Positions 10,129-32,524 of a DNA stretch of 64,000 nucleotides are shown piece by piece (the first letter of the stretch is position 1; every line of letters begins with the position of its first letter). The stretch covers positions 9,078,865-9,142,864 of the forward strand of contig NC_064040.1 in NCBI RefSeq assembly GCF_932526225.1. The letters are read 5' to 3'. Source of the DNA: Nematostella vectensis. Taxonomy: Eukaryota; Cnidaria; Anthozoa; Actiniaria; Edwardsiidae. Both the position numbers and the translations under genes were made by a program. The notes beneath the pieces are model-generated. The model did not search any database. It was given only the letters and a program-made list of their open reading frames with translations, and had not been told where the DNA came from.

Positions 10129-13100
10129 GTCAGTAGCAAATAGTTTTTATCTTCATGTTTTTCCTGTCTGTTTTGAAAATAAATGACAATTACACAACAA
10201 AAACAACAATATCTACTCTCCTGAAAAAATCAAAATAACAGTTAAGATATCAAATATTGAATAGCAAATAACAATAGAATATGGAAAAATAATCACTAAA
10301 TTGCTCATGCAAGAGGGCCATGCAGGTTGTAGCAAGGACCGTTTCGCGTCCCAGTGAATGTACAGAACAGAAGCTGAATCCATACGTGTCGCATGATGTT
10401 TGTAGAGGTATGAATTTCAGAAGTTGTGCTAATTTGTATTTTTATATTCGAGAATCGATAATCATCAAAGCAATTTATAAAAACGAACTAAATATTCTTT
10501 GAAAAATTCTCAAAAAGATTGCCAGACTTGAAATACACCAAAATTAAGAACGGCCAGCCTCAACTGAAAATCAGACCTTCTTATAAAAAGTGTTCTACTT
10601 CTTTAACAACTTAACAGTAGAGTTACCATGATTTTTAAAATCCACTCACAAAAATAATTTCTTAGAAATTACAGTTTAAGCCGATGAATACTCTATATAC
10701 TTAATTACACGCATAGTTTTATCGGTTCAACTAAATGAAGATTTAGGATGAAATAATAAACGGAAAACCAACCCATTAGCTGGCAAAGGTGTAAGAGCAG
10801 CCATCATGGCTGCTGGGTCAAAAAAATGGCAAAGTTCAAATTGTGAGGCTGTATTAGCTTGTATTTGTTTGTTTGTTTTCTTTTTGCCTAGTGGTAACCT
10901 GTGTAAAATATAACAAAATAAGCTTTGGTACTTTTTGGTAGATAATCCGTTCTTGATATGATTGAGCAAATTTGTCATAACTCATGAAAAAGTAGGTGTT
11001 CTTACTATACATCTCAAGAATTTTGTTTAATATTGCACAAGGAACCTCTAGGCAAAACAATCTTGAGATATTGAACATTGTAAGACTCTTGATTTGTCAA
11101 AACAGTCACAAAAACGTCAGCAATCTTCATTTGTTTTCTAAAGAGCCGGTCTAGTATTTTCTATGGCGTCAAACTGAGATGTGCACGAAACAAATGATCG
11201 ACTGGCGGAAATTCTAATGATTATCTGCTTTCATGAATAGGTATACTAAATGCCTTTTTAATAGCCTGACCTTATAGAGTAACGAAAACTTCAAAGTCTC
11301 CGCAGGAGATGGCGAAAAAAAATGTGCAACACCTGATACGCATTTCTTTTTTCAAGTTCAAGTTTAAACGCTTCAGTCAAAGTAGTAAATTTGAAAGACG
11401 CTCTTTTAGTGTTTCGAAGTGCAATACTACTGCAAGACTAAAAGATGAGTGAGCATGATTTAACTATAGAATAAAATTATAAATCTGGCCATCTCCTCTT
11501 AAGCTTATACGAAAAAAAATCAGTTTTGCTAGAAAATATTGTGATTCAAACATGATAATAATAATGATGACTAATTTTGGTGGGGCATTTAAGACTCACT
11601 TAAGGGTTTCTACGCTCTCTAGTAAATTTCCAGACTTCATAAGCCTTTTATGACGTCATACTCTCATCCCCTCAAGGGCCACTATCATTCACGTAGACCT
11701 ATACAATAACATGTTATTGTTACGCTTCGTAGGCACAATGCTTCTTATATGTATCAGTTCTATTTTTATAAACGCGTTCTTGGCTCGTTGCGCAAGATAA
11801 TAACTGGTTATGCTATCGGCTGTAGTGATGGAGCACCTGTCAGACTTGATTTCATCCCATTCCGTCCAGCTACTGAGTACAGTGGTCGCCGGTACTAGGA
11901 AATGGCAAGGTACAGAGAGAACATTGATAATCTCCAATCTCTATATTTTTATGTTGTCGGGCCCAGGTATGCTTGGCGTTATACGGTGTTTATCTAGCTG
12001 AATATCCAGAAAAATGCTGTATGCATCAGTCGTTAAATTGAGGCATAACAGAACTTGATCGATGGGCGTAAGTTAATTTTTGGCACAAAGTTTAGAACGT
12101 TATTTAGAACGTGTTAAAAAGAAAGAAGTAGCAAAAAGCACGCAAATTATCCAGAAACCATGGCTAAGGCTGAAAAATGAGTCAGCTTTGACGTTGCTGA
12201 GCTGCTAGCTGTAAATGCAAGAAAACATAAATATACCTTTTGATAACACGGTCATGAGTTCATCAGTATAGTATAGTTGGTCTGTTAATTTTTTGTCGAC
12301 CTTGTTATCAAGACAAGACTTTGTGCCGAGAAGCGCATCCCCACCGTACTTGCCACGAGCTTAACATGTGAGCCTCTTCTGTGAGCGTTTAGGGACTTTA
12401 TAATTTTAATGTGGAGTAACCCTGAGGGTCAAAACTGACGACAGCCCGTCTTTGGCACTTCCTTTACGTGACGAGGCTTACATAGTAGTGTAACTTTATG
12501 TTTAGTGTTGAGTGGTTTAACTTTCTGACTAGTGTCGACTGGTTGAAGTATATGACTAGTCGAGTGGTCAAAATACTTGCCTGGTTCTAATACTTAGCTA
12601 CTGACTGAATCCTTCAATATATTTAATGCCAAGTGTTCCTGAACATGTGCTGTGCGTAACAGTTGCGTAATCATAGTAACGAATACGAAGCTAGCAAAAG
12701 TTGTAACACATGTACAATACTAATACTACAATACTAACTCGTAATCTCGCACCGAGAATCATCTACTTACTGCGAATGCTTAGCCGGATTAATCACATGT
12801 AAAGGCCTCGATACATATTTGGATAAAGAATTCAGGCACTAAGACAGCGGATGACCCCAGAGGTCGACACTTAAACCTTCGCACTTATCTACCTATCAAT
12901 GATTTTTTTTATGCAATATGAAATAAGAGACGATGAAAAGAGCTAATCCATCCTCTGGTCATCGCATTTTGGAGTGTTGAGTAAATTATTCGCTATTTTT
13001 TCTATTGTTTAGTTTTGTTTCTTTAGTTTTTGAACTTGGCCTTTTGTCGAGTCGGAACTCTCAAAGGCGTGCCACTGAGGTAACACAGTAGGAAGTATTT

Positions 13101-16100
13101 CTCAATACCAAAAACATTACCTGTTACACAAGCCTAGCGTCCAATCAATCTCTCGTGTAACAACCAAGACCAAAGTCCAGGCTTTCAAAGTTGTGATGGG
13201 GCTTTGCGCGTGTTCGTGGAAGGTCTCTTCTAAAGGAGGTCCAGAGAATGAGCTTCTTTCCTCATTCAATAACCCAATTGATTTTCGTCAGGGCCCATTT
13301 TTTCACGTCGCCTGAAGCTCTTTGTTATAAATTGAAAATACTAATAACATATCATAAGATCCGTGGAATCGGCTACTGGATGAGCGCACGTTTGTAGTAT
13401 GAGTATTGCCCGTCTCTATGCCGTCCGAGGCGAGACTGGGCTGGAATATTCGCGATGCGTTGAATAACGGCAAACTATGTAACTATGCCATGACCCCTGC
13501 GTCGCGGAAGGCTACACAATTGCCTTGAGCGTGCGACTAAGTCTAAAATAACAACACCGAAATAGACCCCTTTAAACAGGTGATCGAAGAGGCTAGCAAA
13601 ATCAATCGTTTTTGAATTATTAACTCCCACAATTTGTCCAACGAGCGCGGCTTCTGCCACTTAGCACCAGGCATGCGAACAATCTGTTACAATGTCTCAA
13701 TAAGAGCGATACCACAGGTTACCCCGTGTCACTCGAGGGTGTCATGACGTCATACGTTTGTCTTTGAGAGGCGATGGAACGGACTAGAAGCGCAATGGAA
13801 TGTCAACTATAGCCCCCTACGAACTGGAGAAATATGCCAGATAGTTGCCGCCGGAGAAGAATTAACATCATTATGTCGCAGTGATAGTGACTGACACGGG
13901 AATTTCAGGATTCATCAAAATCGTCGCGGTTTTACTAAGCGCTACAGAACGTCAAAATTTCGCGCGTGAAAGAAGAGGTAGGCCTTTACATGTGAGGATG
14001 CATCGATTGTATCAATGTTGCCATGTGTCTTAATTAGATTACCGCAATTGTGAAAACGCGCTCTCATTGAATATCTTCAGAAATGAAGATGTTGCAAGAA
14101 GTTACATAAGTAGCTTCGGCTCTGGTGAAATTCGTATGGCCTATAAATTTCATAAATACATACGACTAGAGAAAAATGCATATAATATTTTTTTTTCTAA
14201 TAGCATATGATAGTTAAAAAAGCTCTGGAGTTTTTTTTGTCCTTTGAAAAGTTCTTGCGAATTGATTTTCTCAATAAAGAACGCAGACTTATTTAAGGTT
14301 AAGACAAATAACTTAATATAAAAGAACGCTAGAAACAACCTTTGTAAATATATAACACTATCAACACAATTTTAACGAAACATCCAGCGTGGTTACGATT
14401 GACGCCATAGCGAAGCACTAGAGTGTAACATTTTGCGACAACAGTTGTTATTTACTCACTGCCAATTGTCAGTGGCTTCTTCCGGAATCTTCTATACCGG
14501 ATATTCAAGCATTCTGTGTTTGAAGTTTGAGTAAGAAGTAGACTTTAATTATCGAAATATAAGCATCGCCAAGTTATTCTTGACATATTCAAAGAGGGTT
14601 TGAAATGGGTTACCTGTTTGAAAAAAAAAACTCTAACTCATCTATTTATCTATCAATGATGATGAATTCTTTATTTATGTCTTTGAATTTTGCAAGACTG
14701 AGGCTTGTATCAATCGAAGTTTTGGTTTGCGCACCCTTGGGATGGCTCTCACCTGTAAGTTTGTTTTTACCATGCCACCCGGCAATGTTAGCGACCAGAG
14801 AACACGCGCGTTACATGAAAAGCGGTCTTTTATCCTTGATTACCTAAGCAGTGTATAATTAATAGCCTTGTACACCCTCCACGATAAAGCGACACGGAAA
14901 TGTGTGCGTGCTAGGCGTCAGAAAGAGTGGGGAAGTTAAAATGGATTCTTCTAAGGCAAAGGTGACTTTTAAGGTTGGTCAGACGATGAAAGACTCTGTT
15001 ATCGGTTGCGACGATTAGTTTGACAATGTTACGTGACTGCACTGGTAAAGCGCACGTTTCATTGACATCTGAAGAGACGTGTTGTTTTGACGTTCAGAGT
15101 CAAATGTATCAGTATTTTCTTACGTCTTTAGGAAAGGGAAGAGGGTGTGGGGTTTCAGGGGAAGCATTTTAATGATTCCCGTGCTTTACCAACAAAAAAA
15201 AAATCAGCTATTATTCATAGTTCAACAGTGTGACCTTCTTCTGTTAGCTTAATTAGTAGGAAACAAATCCTAGTTCAGTATTACTGTGTACTTATCCTTT
15301 CAAACATACATTAGAAAGATATAATAGCTTATTTGGTATAACGGTACGCAAAAGCCTTAGGTATACGTAAGACTTTGGCCTCTTCTTGGAATTGGCCAGT
15401 TTTATTTTATTTTATTTTTTACTTCTTAAACTGGCAAAAACAAGTCCCATTTTTTTTTTGCTTCACATTCTAAAAAACGCTGATTGTAAATTGAAAATAT
15501 TTAAAAAAAAAGCCCTGAAAATGAACTTTTCCCCTGATTAACCCATAATAACATATCAATTTCCATATGCTTCGAATCCTGATGATTATGGAGAGAAATG
15601 TGAAAATCAAGTTACATAATTATTTGAGCTTTTAAACTTTCCATGGCTTAAGTTCTAAAGCTTTCACTAACAGTAAATATTACTTGTTTACAACGCTTTT
15701 TATTCTGATACGTGACATTAGCGTCCCCCACACCGGGTAAGAAATATCTGACTTAAAAAACAACCTGGGAAACTCCTTAATTGTTGACAAATAGATTTTC
15801 AAACATCACCCTCTTCAAGGATATCATCTCAAGATGACGGACAGAATCAGCTCAATCCAGGCGAAATAAAATCTATAACTAAAGACTTCTGTGATATAAC
15901 AAAAATTGGAAACAAAATCCATGACAAACAGATATACTTTGTTTGTTAGTTTTGCGGTCTTGGCCTTTGATCTGAAACTTAATTTTCACGCAACGCATCA
16001 ACATTCTTCTTATAGGGTCAGATGGAAGAGCTAAAATGCTTTTATAGTGCATAAAGTGCATAGAGTGTTATAAAGCTCAATTTGCAATGAAATATAATTT

Positions 16101-16922
16101 TCGCTACAGAGAAATATATTAAAACACCATGCTGTGTATGCACATGGGGGAAGATAGACAACCGTCTACGCAGTTGAATTGAAGAGGCAAAAAAAAGTTC
16201 AGATGGTGTAATCTAAAGGACTGCAGAAAACTGTGGGTATATTCGAGCACTAGATATATGATGTTTTTTTACACGATTTATTTTGCACTTTATGGGAGCA
16301 GTACCTTTGTAACCCAGTCACACTAAAAACATCAGTAAACTCACAAAGGAATCGACCGATAAATCAAGAGTTGTAGACTTTAAAGTAACCAAGACTGTAA
16401 TTATACACAAAGGAAGAAAGAAGAACGTCTTTTCTTATCTTGATAACTAATTACAACAAAAATGTAGCCTTTTACTTGGTCAACATTGTTAGGGTAGCTT
16501 TACAAAAAGTTCGGAAAACCTAGTTTTTGTTCATAAGACACGGCACTCATTGTAAAACCTAGTTTCCTTTGTTTTTGTTTATAAGAAAAGGCACTTATAT
16601 CTTAGGTGTTATTGGGGTTAGAAGGAAAGCCCATAGTAATAAAGTTAGAAGGGTAGCCCATTGGATGTGTAGTTATCATATCGTACTTTATACTAGCTAA
16701 CGCTTCCATTCGCTTTAACAACCAAATAAGGCCAACCGGTCAATATCTACAAGAACTTCAATCCAACTTATGATTAATAGACTTCCTGTTTTTCAATGAA
16801 ATAGTTTTCCATTTTTAGAATAGACATGTGTCTGGGAGGTAAGCTTGCTCTAGACGGCCTTCCTGTTAAATGGGCACACATTAACAAGATGTTGCTGTAT
16901 ATACTCCGAGCATCGTAAGGAA

Positions 16923-16949
16923 ATGGAGCCGATACTGATGGAGTGCTAA
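16923..16949 (+). other. Short upstream ORF before the DMRT start
   Basis: ATG at 16923 opens MEPILMEC and stops at 16947-16949, 14 bases before the DMRT start codon. If this segment is exonic, a terminating uORF so close to the start could dampen translation. If 16972/16973 is instead an acceptor site, this uORF is intronic and irrelevant. Confidence 0.3.
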
Positions 16950-16963
16950 CCCTAGGGTTTACA

Positions 16964-19900
16964 ATGTTTCAGGACATTTCTCCTACAAGGCTTCTAATGC
17001 CTTCGACAAGTCTCTCGGCCTCGGTGCAGACCACTACCACAACGGCCCAACAAACAGCGCAACAGCAGGCGGCGGCAGCAGCCGCTCAACAACGCTCCCC
17101 AAAATGCGCGAGGTGCCGAAATCACGGCGTCATCTCCATCCTAAAAGGCCACAAGCGCTTCTGCAAATGGAAGGACTGCACGTGCCCTGACTGCAACCTC
17201 ATAGCGGAACGGCAACGCGTCATGGCTGCGCAGGTAGCGCTGAGAAGACAACAAGAAAGTGACGCAGAGCATTTCACCAACTTTCCTTACAATCACGTGC
17301 AGTTCTACTACAACTCTTCCGGACAGCGTGGTCAGGATGGAGGAAGCTCCAAGGGTCCGATGTCTCCGAATGATGTCCTAGCAGCGGTGAAGACGCCAGT
17401 GTCGCCTGTTTCGAGTAATGGTACAGCGTTCAGCGAGCATGGGGGTTCACCGTGCAGCACCCCAACCGTCAGCTCCGGTAAGTAACGTTCTTAGAAAGTA
17501 GACAACACGAGACAAGGGGAGAGAAAAATAATAGAGATTTTGAGATATTAGGTTAAGTAAGAACTACAGTCAGATGCTCTAGACGATCGTAGACATCTAT
17601 AACGATATCCTCGATGTTAGATTAATTTCCTTTCATTTCCTTGTCAAAAATACAGAAAATGCATAGAAATTTGCATTGCTTTAACTTACATCAATGTTAT
17701 GATGCACATTTATTCTCCTAGAATCTTACCGTAACATCTAGTTTCCAAAACCACATTGCGCGATTTCGATACAAAAGGTAATAATGTGACATTGATCTTC
17801 TGGCAAAACGAAAAGCAACGATTTTAATAACAGGCTGGTCTCTATCATTTACAGATGTTAATCATATACTAAACTCTAGGTCTAACGCTTGCCCTGTATA
17901 TTTGTAGGCTACTGATCTATTTTCATTTTGAAAGTTTACCTCCCGTGACATATCTAGCGTCTAAGTTAAATAACCTTGAATAAAAAATCGTTTACATTAA
18001 CAGATTTTTGGAAACACGGAACAGGTTGTGCCTGCAAAAGTACGGCTAACAATGTCTCAAGGTCTATTTTCTCTGTGATTGCTTTAATTTGTTTATTTTA
18101 AAAGCTAGCATTCTTAAAAGAACTTAAAATTATTCAATAACATAGACACGACCAATACCGCATTATTCCATTAAACAGTCTCAGAAGGTTTATGACAAAA
18201 CTTAAAAGTTTATCTTTAAAAACGATGTTGGCAGCGCTATAACTAAATTCATCATAGCTATGAGTCATTCTTTCGAGAGGAAACGTAAAGTTGTGCTCTT
18301 AAAAGTATTCACAAAAATGTTCCAATTTGATTAACAAAATTGTATAGTTAGACGTAACAGATAGGTGAGCGCAAACAACATACAGATACTTGTCCAACTT
18401 CACTATTGACGACCATATCTCTTAGCCAATAGCAGTAAAGAATGGATGAATAAGTATAATAAAAGGCAGAGTAGATTGCAAAGTCAGTGAGATTTTAAAA
18501 ACAATCAGCAAGAATTGACGATTTTGATCAGAGTTAAAGTAACAGCAACAATCATCCTGTAAAATTTTACACGAGTCTTGGATGATATTTAGAAGGTAAC
18601 ATAACATACAACAAACTTAAGTAACCCCTGGAAATCTAGATCTGTATATATTCAGACAACACACGCACATATGATTTCATAGTTCACAGCTTTCAATATA
18701 GAAATATCATGCAGTTAATAGAAGGAATGGATACTAGCTGTATCTTTAAGTTATTGGACTTTTTACATCGGAGATTTAAACAATGGCATCATTTACCTGT
18801 GTTCCTCTGAATGCTACAATATCGCATGCTATTGCTACATTATCAAACGGGTCATCAATTAATCAGACACTTGTGTCTAATCGACACAAAATCTTTAAAC
18901 GTGTTATACCAACACTTAACAGTTACATGGAGTGAACCTTCACAAATACAAGAACATATAATAGTACAATTCTAGAATTCTACAGATGTCTGCTTGGTTA
19001 AAGTATCCTAGTCAGAGAATGTTCTTGTCCTAAAGACTGATTTGACATAAGCATAAAGATTTATTTTTTTGCATGCTGATTCTATTATAGCCTTCAGGCA
19101 CGTAGACACAGACATGCTGTGTAACCCTAACAATAACCAAAAAACCTCAACTTTGTACAACTTTCAAACACATCACGGAAGGCTTCGCTGCTTCATGTTT
19201 GAGTTAAGAAACTCTTGGAAATGTTTTATTCTCTTATATAGTCGCCATTTCACGACGGGTTTAATGATTAGGATTTTCGTGCAGGCGATAACATAGGCAC
19301 TTACTCCTTAATCCTCCTTGTGTTTAGACTATAAATTAGCATGTTTAGGGTTCAAAGAGCGCTTGACTCGCCGAGAAGATGTCACGTAACTAGTAAGACA
19401 TCTGAGAACGCTAAGAACGAGAAACGCATCTCTGAATAAATTGGACCACAGAAATCTTGAGGTAAAGCGCAAGTAGCAACATTCATTTTTTTTAATCTCT
19501 CTTGTTTTGTTATATTGTTTATTTGTGCAGATCATAACAGTGTTTACTGTAATAACAATTAAGTGATCAGCGATGAGATACGCATTCGTCTTAGCTTAAT
19601 AAAAGCTTAATATTTCACCATTAGGAGTAATAATGTGCTCACACCAGCCCCAAAACAAATTCCGTGTTTTAAAATTATTCTTGAAAATATGATTTTCCAT
19701 TTTTTAAACTGAAAAACACAGTATGTACCCCAAAACACAGCTTTACCTTTTGCTTACCAAATACAATTATTAAAAACGCCAAAGGAATCGTGGATAGAGT
19801 AATGGAGACTTTATTCTATTCCCTCTATAGCTATTACGATTAGCCGGCTGTCAGTCACGTAAATTCTAAAACGTTTAAGGCAGAAAAAAAAATGCTTGCT

Positions 19901-21127
19901 TTTCACTAAAAGGCTATAGTATTCAGATACCCCTATTAACCTCGTTTATATCCTAAAACAGCCACTTGTCTGGGTCCCCTGGGTTGCCCGGTAGTTACCA
20001 ACTGTAGTTTGGTATTCTCAGATTCCCTGATACAGTAATTGTCCATTTAGATTAATCAGGTTTTTCCTGTAATGGGCACGCCGCAAAAGTGAATACAATG
20101 GAGTAATTCGTTGAACAACACGCGAAAAGACCAATAACGAGAACAGGGAAAGATCAAGAAAAGACGTTCACGTCTTGGTAGTTATTGTAAACTCTTATGT
20201 TTATCTATCTAGAGTATGATATTATCAGTTATAAACAAACAGTGCTTGCATGAATCTTGTATTAATGACAAGGTCTTGTTTATCCATGCAGCTGAACCAA
20301 GGATGTCTGATATGGCCCTCAAAAGGCAACGTTCAGAAGAGGACGACGAGCCCCCAAACAGTGACCGAAGATCGCCCGATCAAAAGCGACAACGTCCGGA
20401 AAACATTGTTCTATCAAATGGCTTTTCAAATGATGTTCATGGACGTATGTTTTCAGCGGAGCACGCACGAGCTATGAATATCTTGACGAGACTTTTCCCG
20501 GAGCAAAAACTCAATGTGTTAGAGCTGATTCTCAAAGGGTGCAGTGGGGACATTGTACAGACTATAGAATGCGTTCTGCCAAGTCACGAGGAAGCCTTAG
20601 CAAGGGCTCAAATGTTCACTACTGGACCCCCAAGGGGAATGTTTCCCATGCCCTCCCCACTGAGGAATGGATTGTCAGCCTTCTCGCCTATCACACCAGG
20701 CTTACGGCCATCCTTACCCATTATGCCTTTAGAGCTTCACACTGCAACGTCATGTGCCAGTGGAAAGTGCCCTGGGTGTGTGTACTACCCAGGGATGGTC
20801 CCTAGGAGTCCCAGAGATGCCCCCAAGGAGCCAAGGGAGTATGCCTCTCCCCCACCACTGCCCTCTAGGTCACCTCGGTCACCAAGAACATCAGAAAGTC
20901 GTTCGCCCCCAAGGGAAGAAATGCTGGACAGTCAAAGAGTGCACTCTGCTACTGCTGCACTCATTTCAATGAGCAACAGTGCACAGTTATTCCACAATGA
21001 ACGCTCATCTGTCATTAGGAACAATATGAGCATGGTGGGATCCCCGACAAGTGTCAAGTCACATGATTCCGTCAGGGGATCCCCATTAAGGAACTCAACA
21101 GGGGAATCTACTCCACCCAGTAATTAA
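16964..21127 (+). CDS. DMRT: DMRT-family transcription factor (DM + DMA domains)
   Basis: Nuclear zinc-binding transcription factor of the doublesex/mab-3 family; family members act in sex-related and neural development. Exons are 16964-17477 and 20292-21127. The donor GTAAGT and acceptor TCCATGCAG join in phase 1 to make Ala172, and the protein is 449 aa. The DM domain spans residues about 44-97 with all expected ligands (Cys48, Cys51, His54, His63, Cys67, Cys72, Cys74, Cys77) and ends in the basic recognition tail [11 protein letters not shown]. It is preceded by a Gln/Ala/Thr-rich low-complexity run. Exon 2 carries basic NLS-like clusters (181-185, 203-206) and a DMA domain at about 229-267 ([10 protein letters not shown] ... 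[11 protein letters not shown]). The DM plus DMA pair places it in the DMRTA/DMRT3 group. The C-terminus is Ser/Pro-rich. I chose the ATG at 16964; the frame is open upstream to a stop at 16916 but has no other ATG. Confidence 0.93.
17478..20291 (+). other. DMRT intron 1 (2.8 kb)
   Basis: AT-rich intron between the DM and DMA exons, bounded by GTAAGT and TTTATCCATGCAG. I see no repeats, genes or other structure in it. Confidence 0.85.
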
Positions 21128-22095
21128 TCTTTGACTACTGTACAAAACATTCAACCCATTTTCACTTTTTTTCTTAGTTATTTAGTGCTAGTTAGACTTA
21201 AAAGAACTTATTGGTAAGGAAAAGACTGATTTGACAGTTTAGATCATTTAGCTAAGAAAGAAGCTATCTTTGGATATCAGTGCTTTGTATTTTGCTGATG
21301 AACCTTCGGGATGTTGAAACACAATCTTTTATTCTATTCATATTCATAGCAACAATGAATATCTAAAAATCTTATGACCATAGACATAAAATAAAAAAAA
21401 CTAAAAGTTTATAAGTTGAACAACTTTCCAGGCTGTTCTACACTTCAGTATGTCCTACGACATTACTGTAGTTATGATAGTGATGATGTTTGTGGGTTAG
21501 GGGTTGTATAAACATTGCAATTGATAAGTTCTTAAAATAAAAATAAAAAAAATTCTAAACAAGACGAAATGAAAATAAATACCTAACAAAATAAAAGAAA
21601 GCAGAAAGAGAAAACAGAGGAGCAAAATATATTTTCATTTACTACAGTACTCTACATTCATTCTTGAATCCAGTCATACAGTCATATACTGTATGGAGTG
21701 CTTTTGCCTCTGGAAGAAACTTTGTTTTCCTTATTTTAAAATGGAGTCAACTCTTGCTTTTATGACTCCATATTGGACCATAATTAAGGTGCTATATGAT
21801 CAGCAAAAAAACTGTTATGGATGCAAATCTGAGTCATTACTTTGAACTGTATTTAAATTTCCTTCGTCTATAATGAGGTGTCCATATTACATAGGTCATT
21901 GTTTTAAAAGTAAGAGTTGACTTAATTATCTTTGCACTTGTTTGTCATCTTCATTTTTCATTTTAAATTCTTTTAAGATGTATTGCAAATTCATAGGACA
22001 TCACTCTAGATGACATTCATGTCTATTTTGAAATAGTCTTTTGAAATAAAAGCCAATGGAAAAGATTGATTCTTGTATAGATTTTTGTGTCTTTT
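21128..22095 (+). other. DMRT 3-prime UTR and intergenic spacer
   Basis: Sequence after the DMRT stop is AT-rich with several AATAAA-type signals (for example around 21386 and 21535), so the mRNA could end at more than one site. No further coding frame is visible before the MITE at 22096. Confidence 0.5.
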
Positions 22096-22254
22096 CAGGG
22101 GCGTAGCCAGGGGGGTGGCTAAGGGGGCCCGGCCCCCCCCTTCTAGCAGCCAAAAACACAGTAAATGTATGAGACATTATCTGAAATACAGGAGACAATG
22201 CCTTGAAAGGGCCTTTTGGGCCCCCTCCTGTTAAAAATCCTGGCTACGCCGCTG
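22096..22254. mobile_element. 159-bp MITE, CAGGGGCGTAGCCAGG ends
   Basis: The left end CAGGGGCGTAGCCAGG and the right end CCTGGCTACGCCGCTG are inverted complements with one mismatch. The 5-bp CTTTT directly flanks both ends (22091-22095 and 22255-22259). The interior has complementary GGGGGCCCGG/CCCCCC runs and an AT-rich middle. The CAGGG start and short direct repeat resemble hAT-superfamily non-autonomous elements; hAT duplications are usually 8 bp, so the class is tentative. Confidence 0.8.
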
Positions 22255-22682
22255 CTTTTGTACAAAAAGCTTCACCCTAGAGTTTTCTACTCTATGTTGT
22301 GAGGAATAGATCAGGAACTTATCGCACCCCCCCCTCAATTCTTCCTTTACCTTTATAAGCTATTTGATCAACACTAAAATAAAATGTCTACATCAATCCC
22401 TTAGTAGTAAGATTACAATTTCAGCCTTGTGGGATATTTAAATCAACAAAGGATAATGTTATGATCTCTCCTTCAGCAGTGCAAAATAGTGGTTGAGGTG
22501 GGTTTGTTAACAAAAAAAGGATGGTGACCAATTAGCTGGTTGATTAAGGTTATTTCTTGATATCAACATCTATTACCCACAAGTAGGCAATTAGGCTCTG
22601 GTTGTCTTTGGAAGAAAAAATATTTTTTTCCGTATCCCTTCCCTTTTTCCATTCAACTTTTTTCTTCAGTCCTTCACAATCT

Positions 22683-22705
22683 CCCCCCCCCCCCCCCCCC
22701 CCCCC
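22683..22705 (+). repeat. Poly-C tract (23 bp)
   Basis: A run of 23 C, preceded by a pyrimidine-rich stretch and followed by CTCCTTCCCCCCTC. Comparable G or C runs occur at 25004-25017, 29293-29313, 36727-36741, 36916-36929, 38189-38203, 45034-45048 and 55064-55083. Confidence 0.97.
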
Positions 22706-31038
<8,333 letters not shown>

Positions 31039-32524
31039 ATGATACCAACCAGACAGGAAATGAAATGCTACGTAGGCATGATGCAGGAAGGAGTTTTTTT
31101 TTTATTAATTTCTGATGCTTTATCACAATAGTTTGGACATTTTGTAAAGTATTTATCTGCCTGAAAGGACCAAGTGTTCAGCAATTATATTCCATGGTGA
31201 AGAAGGATTAGTCATTGCACTATTACCCTGGACTTAAAAAAAGTATTTAATTTTAATTTTTACATTTTGTTGCTATGCCTTTTAAAGGTTATACATAAGC
31301 TGATGATGGCTATGCCTAAACTTTTCAATGCTTGGCTTAGGCTGTATCATTATCATTAAATTTTTATTTAACATTCCATTTACGAAAGAACAGAGGGTAG
31401 TATAGATCAGATTGCATCATTGTTGTAGTAAACGACTAAAGGGCTCAATTTTAGCATTTTCACTAATTTCACTTTTTCCAGCCCAGAATAAATAACAAAT
31501 TATATGGAGCTGGTCTCTTTAGCCAATGGTCTACCTTATCTGGGAAAGTGCTAAAATCAAGTCACATAAGCAATATGGCAAAGAAAGTGTTGTAATATTT
31601 TAAATTAAGCCATTGTTCTTTTATCTGTTGTAAAATGCTTAGCTGGAGTGGCGAGGTGTGTAATAAACATGGTTCTTATAAAAACAATTATTTTATGGCT
31701 GTTTCCCCCTAAACACCTGGAAAAAGTGGCAGGGCACTGATTAGGATGTGTAGTCCAGACAAATTTTCTCCAATGATTTTAAAAGGTCTTACTTTTTTCT
31801 TTTCTTTTCCCCCTATTTCACGTTTTTGGAGATAATTGTACAGGCCACCTCTGCTAAGGCAGACTTCTCTATTTCAGGGCATAAGCTGAGGTGAGGACAC
31901 CTGGTAGTTTGAGAACTAGGATATCAAAATCTAAATAAATCTCATAAATATGCCACCTACTTCATTAAAGCACCCAGTCCCTCTCCCACCCTTTAGAAGT
32001 TCTAGGTCATCCCAACTGATGGTATGTAAAGCTGATTTAGATAGACAGCACAATTTCGTCATATGTGACAACATGTCTTAGCCCTGAATTACAGTACAAA
32101 ACACTACAACTTTTGTAGACTTGCATTGTAGTGGAGTTGTACCCTGATTTCTACTCTGACTTGGGTTGTAAAGGCTTTGCAGGCAAGTTGCATACAACTA
32201 AATCGTGCTGTCTGAATCTTAAGGAAGACCTTATGTAGAGCTTTTTGGAACATATAATTAAAACATGTTCCCAATCTTGAACAATTAGAAATTTCTAATG
32301 TAAATTAGGTCCCCGCCCCCTAGGATCCAAAAAAAACTAAAATACTCCAAGCATTGAAGGCTCTTAAAATCAGCATTTACAATGTTTTCACTTTAAAATA
32401 TTTCCTCTAGAGAAATGTCTACCAGTCTTTGTTAACAATGTGGGCACCCTGGTAGGGCAATCCTCAGGAAAGGGTGTAGCTTTGTACCCCTTCTTTATCC
32501 CCTGTGGATGTGGAAGGCCTTATT
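31039..32524. other. Tail-to-tail 3-prime region of ADSS and NAA40
   Basis: About 1.5 kb between the two stop codons. It should hold both 3-prime UTRs: AATAAA at 31487 and 31662 on the + strand for ADSS, and an opposite-strand signal near 31373-31378 that could end NAA40 so that the UTRs overlap. No coding frame was recognised. Confidence 0.55.

Larger units (their letters stand above)
6519..16915. other. Long gene-poor stretch
   Basis: No conserved coding exon was recognised in about 10 kb. Open frames of 60-106 codons exist on both strands, but they lack domains, splice logic or codon bias. Recognisable contents are the 76-bp tandem repeat at 8701-8905 and a foldback element at 9871-10128. 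The stretch may hold long introns or distal regulatory DNA for the DMRT gene. Confidence 0.55.
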
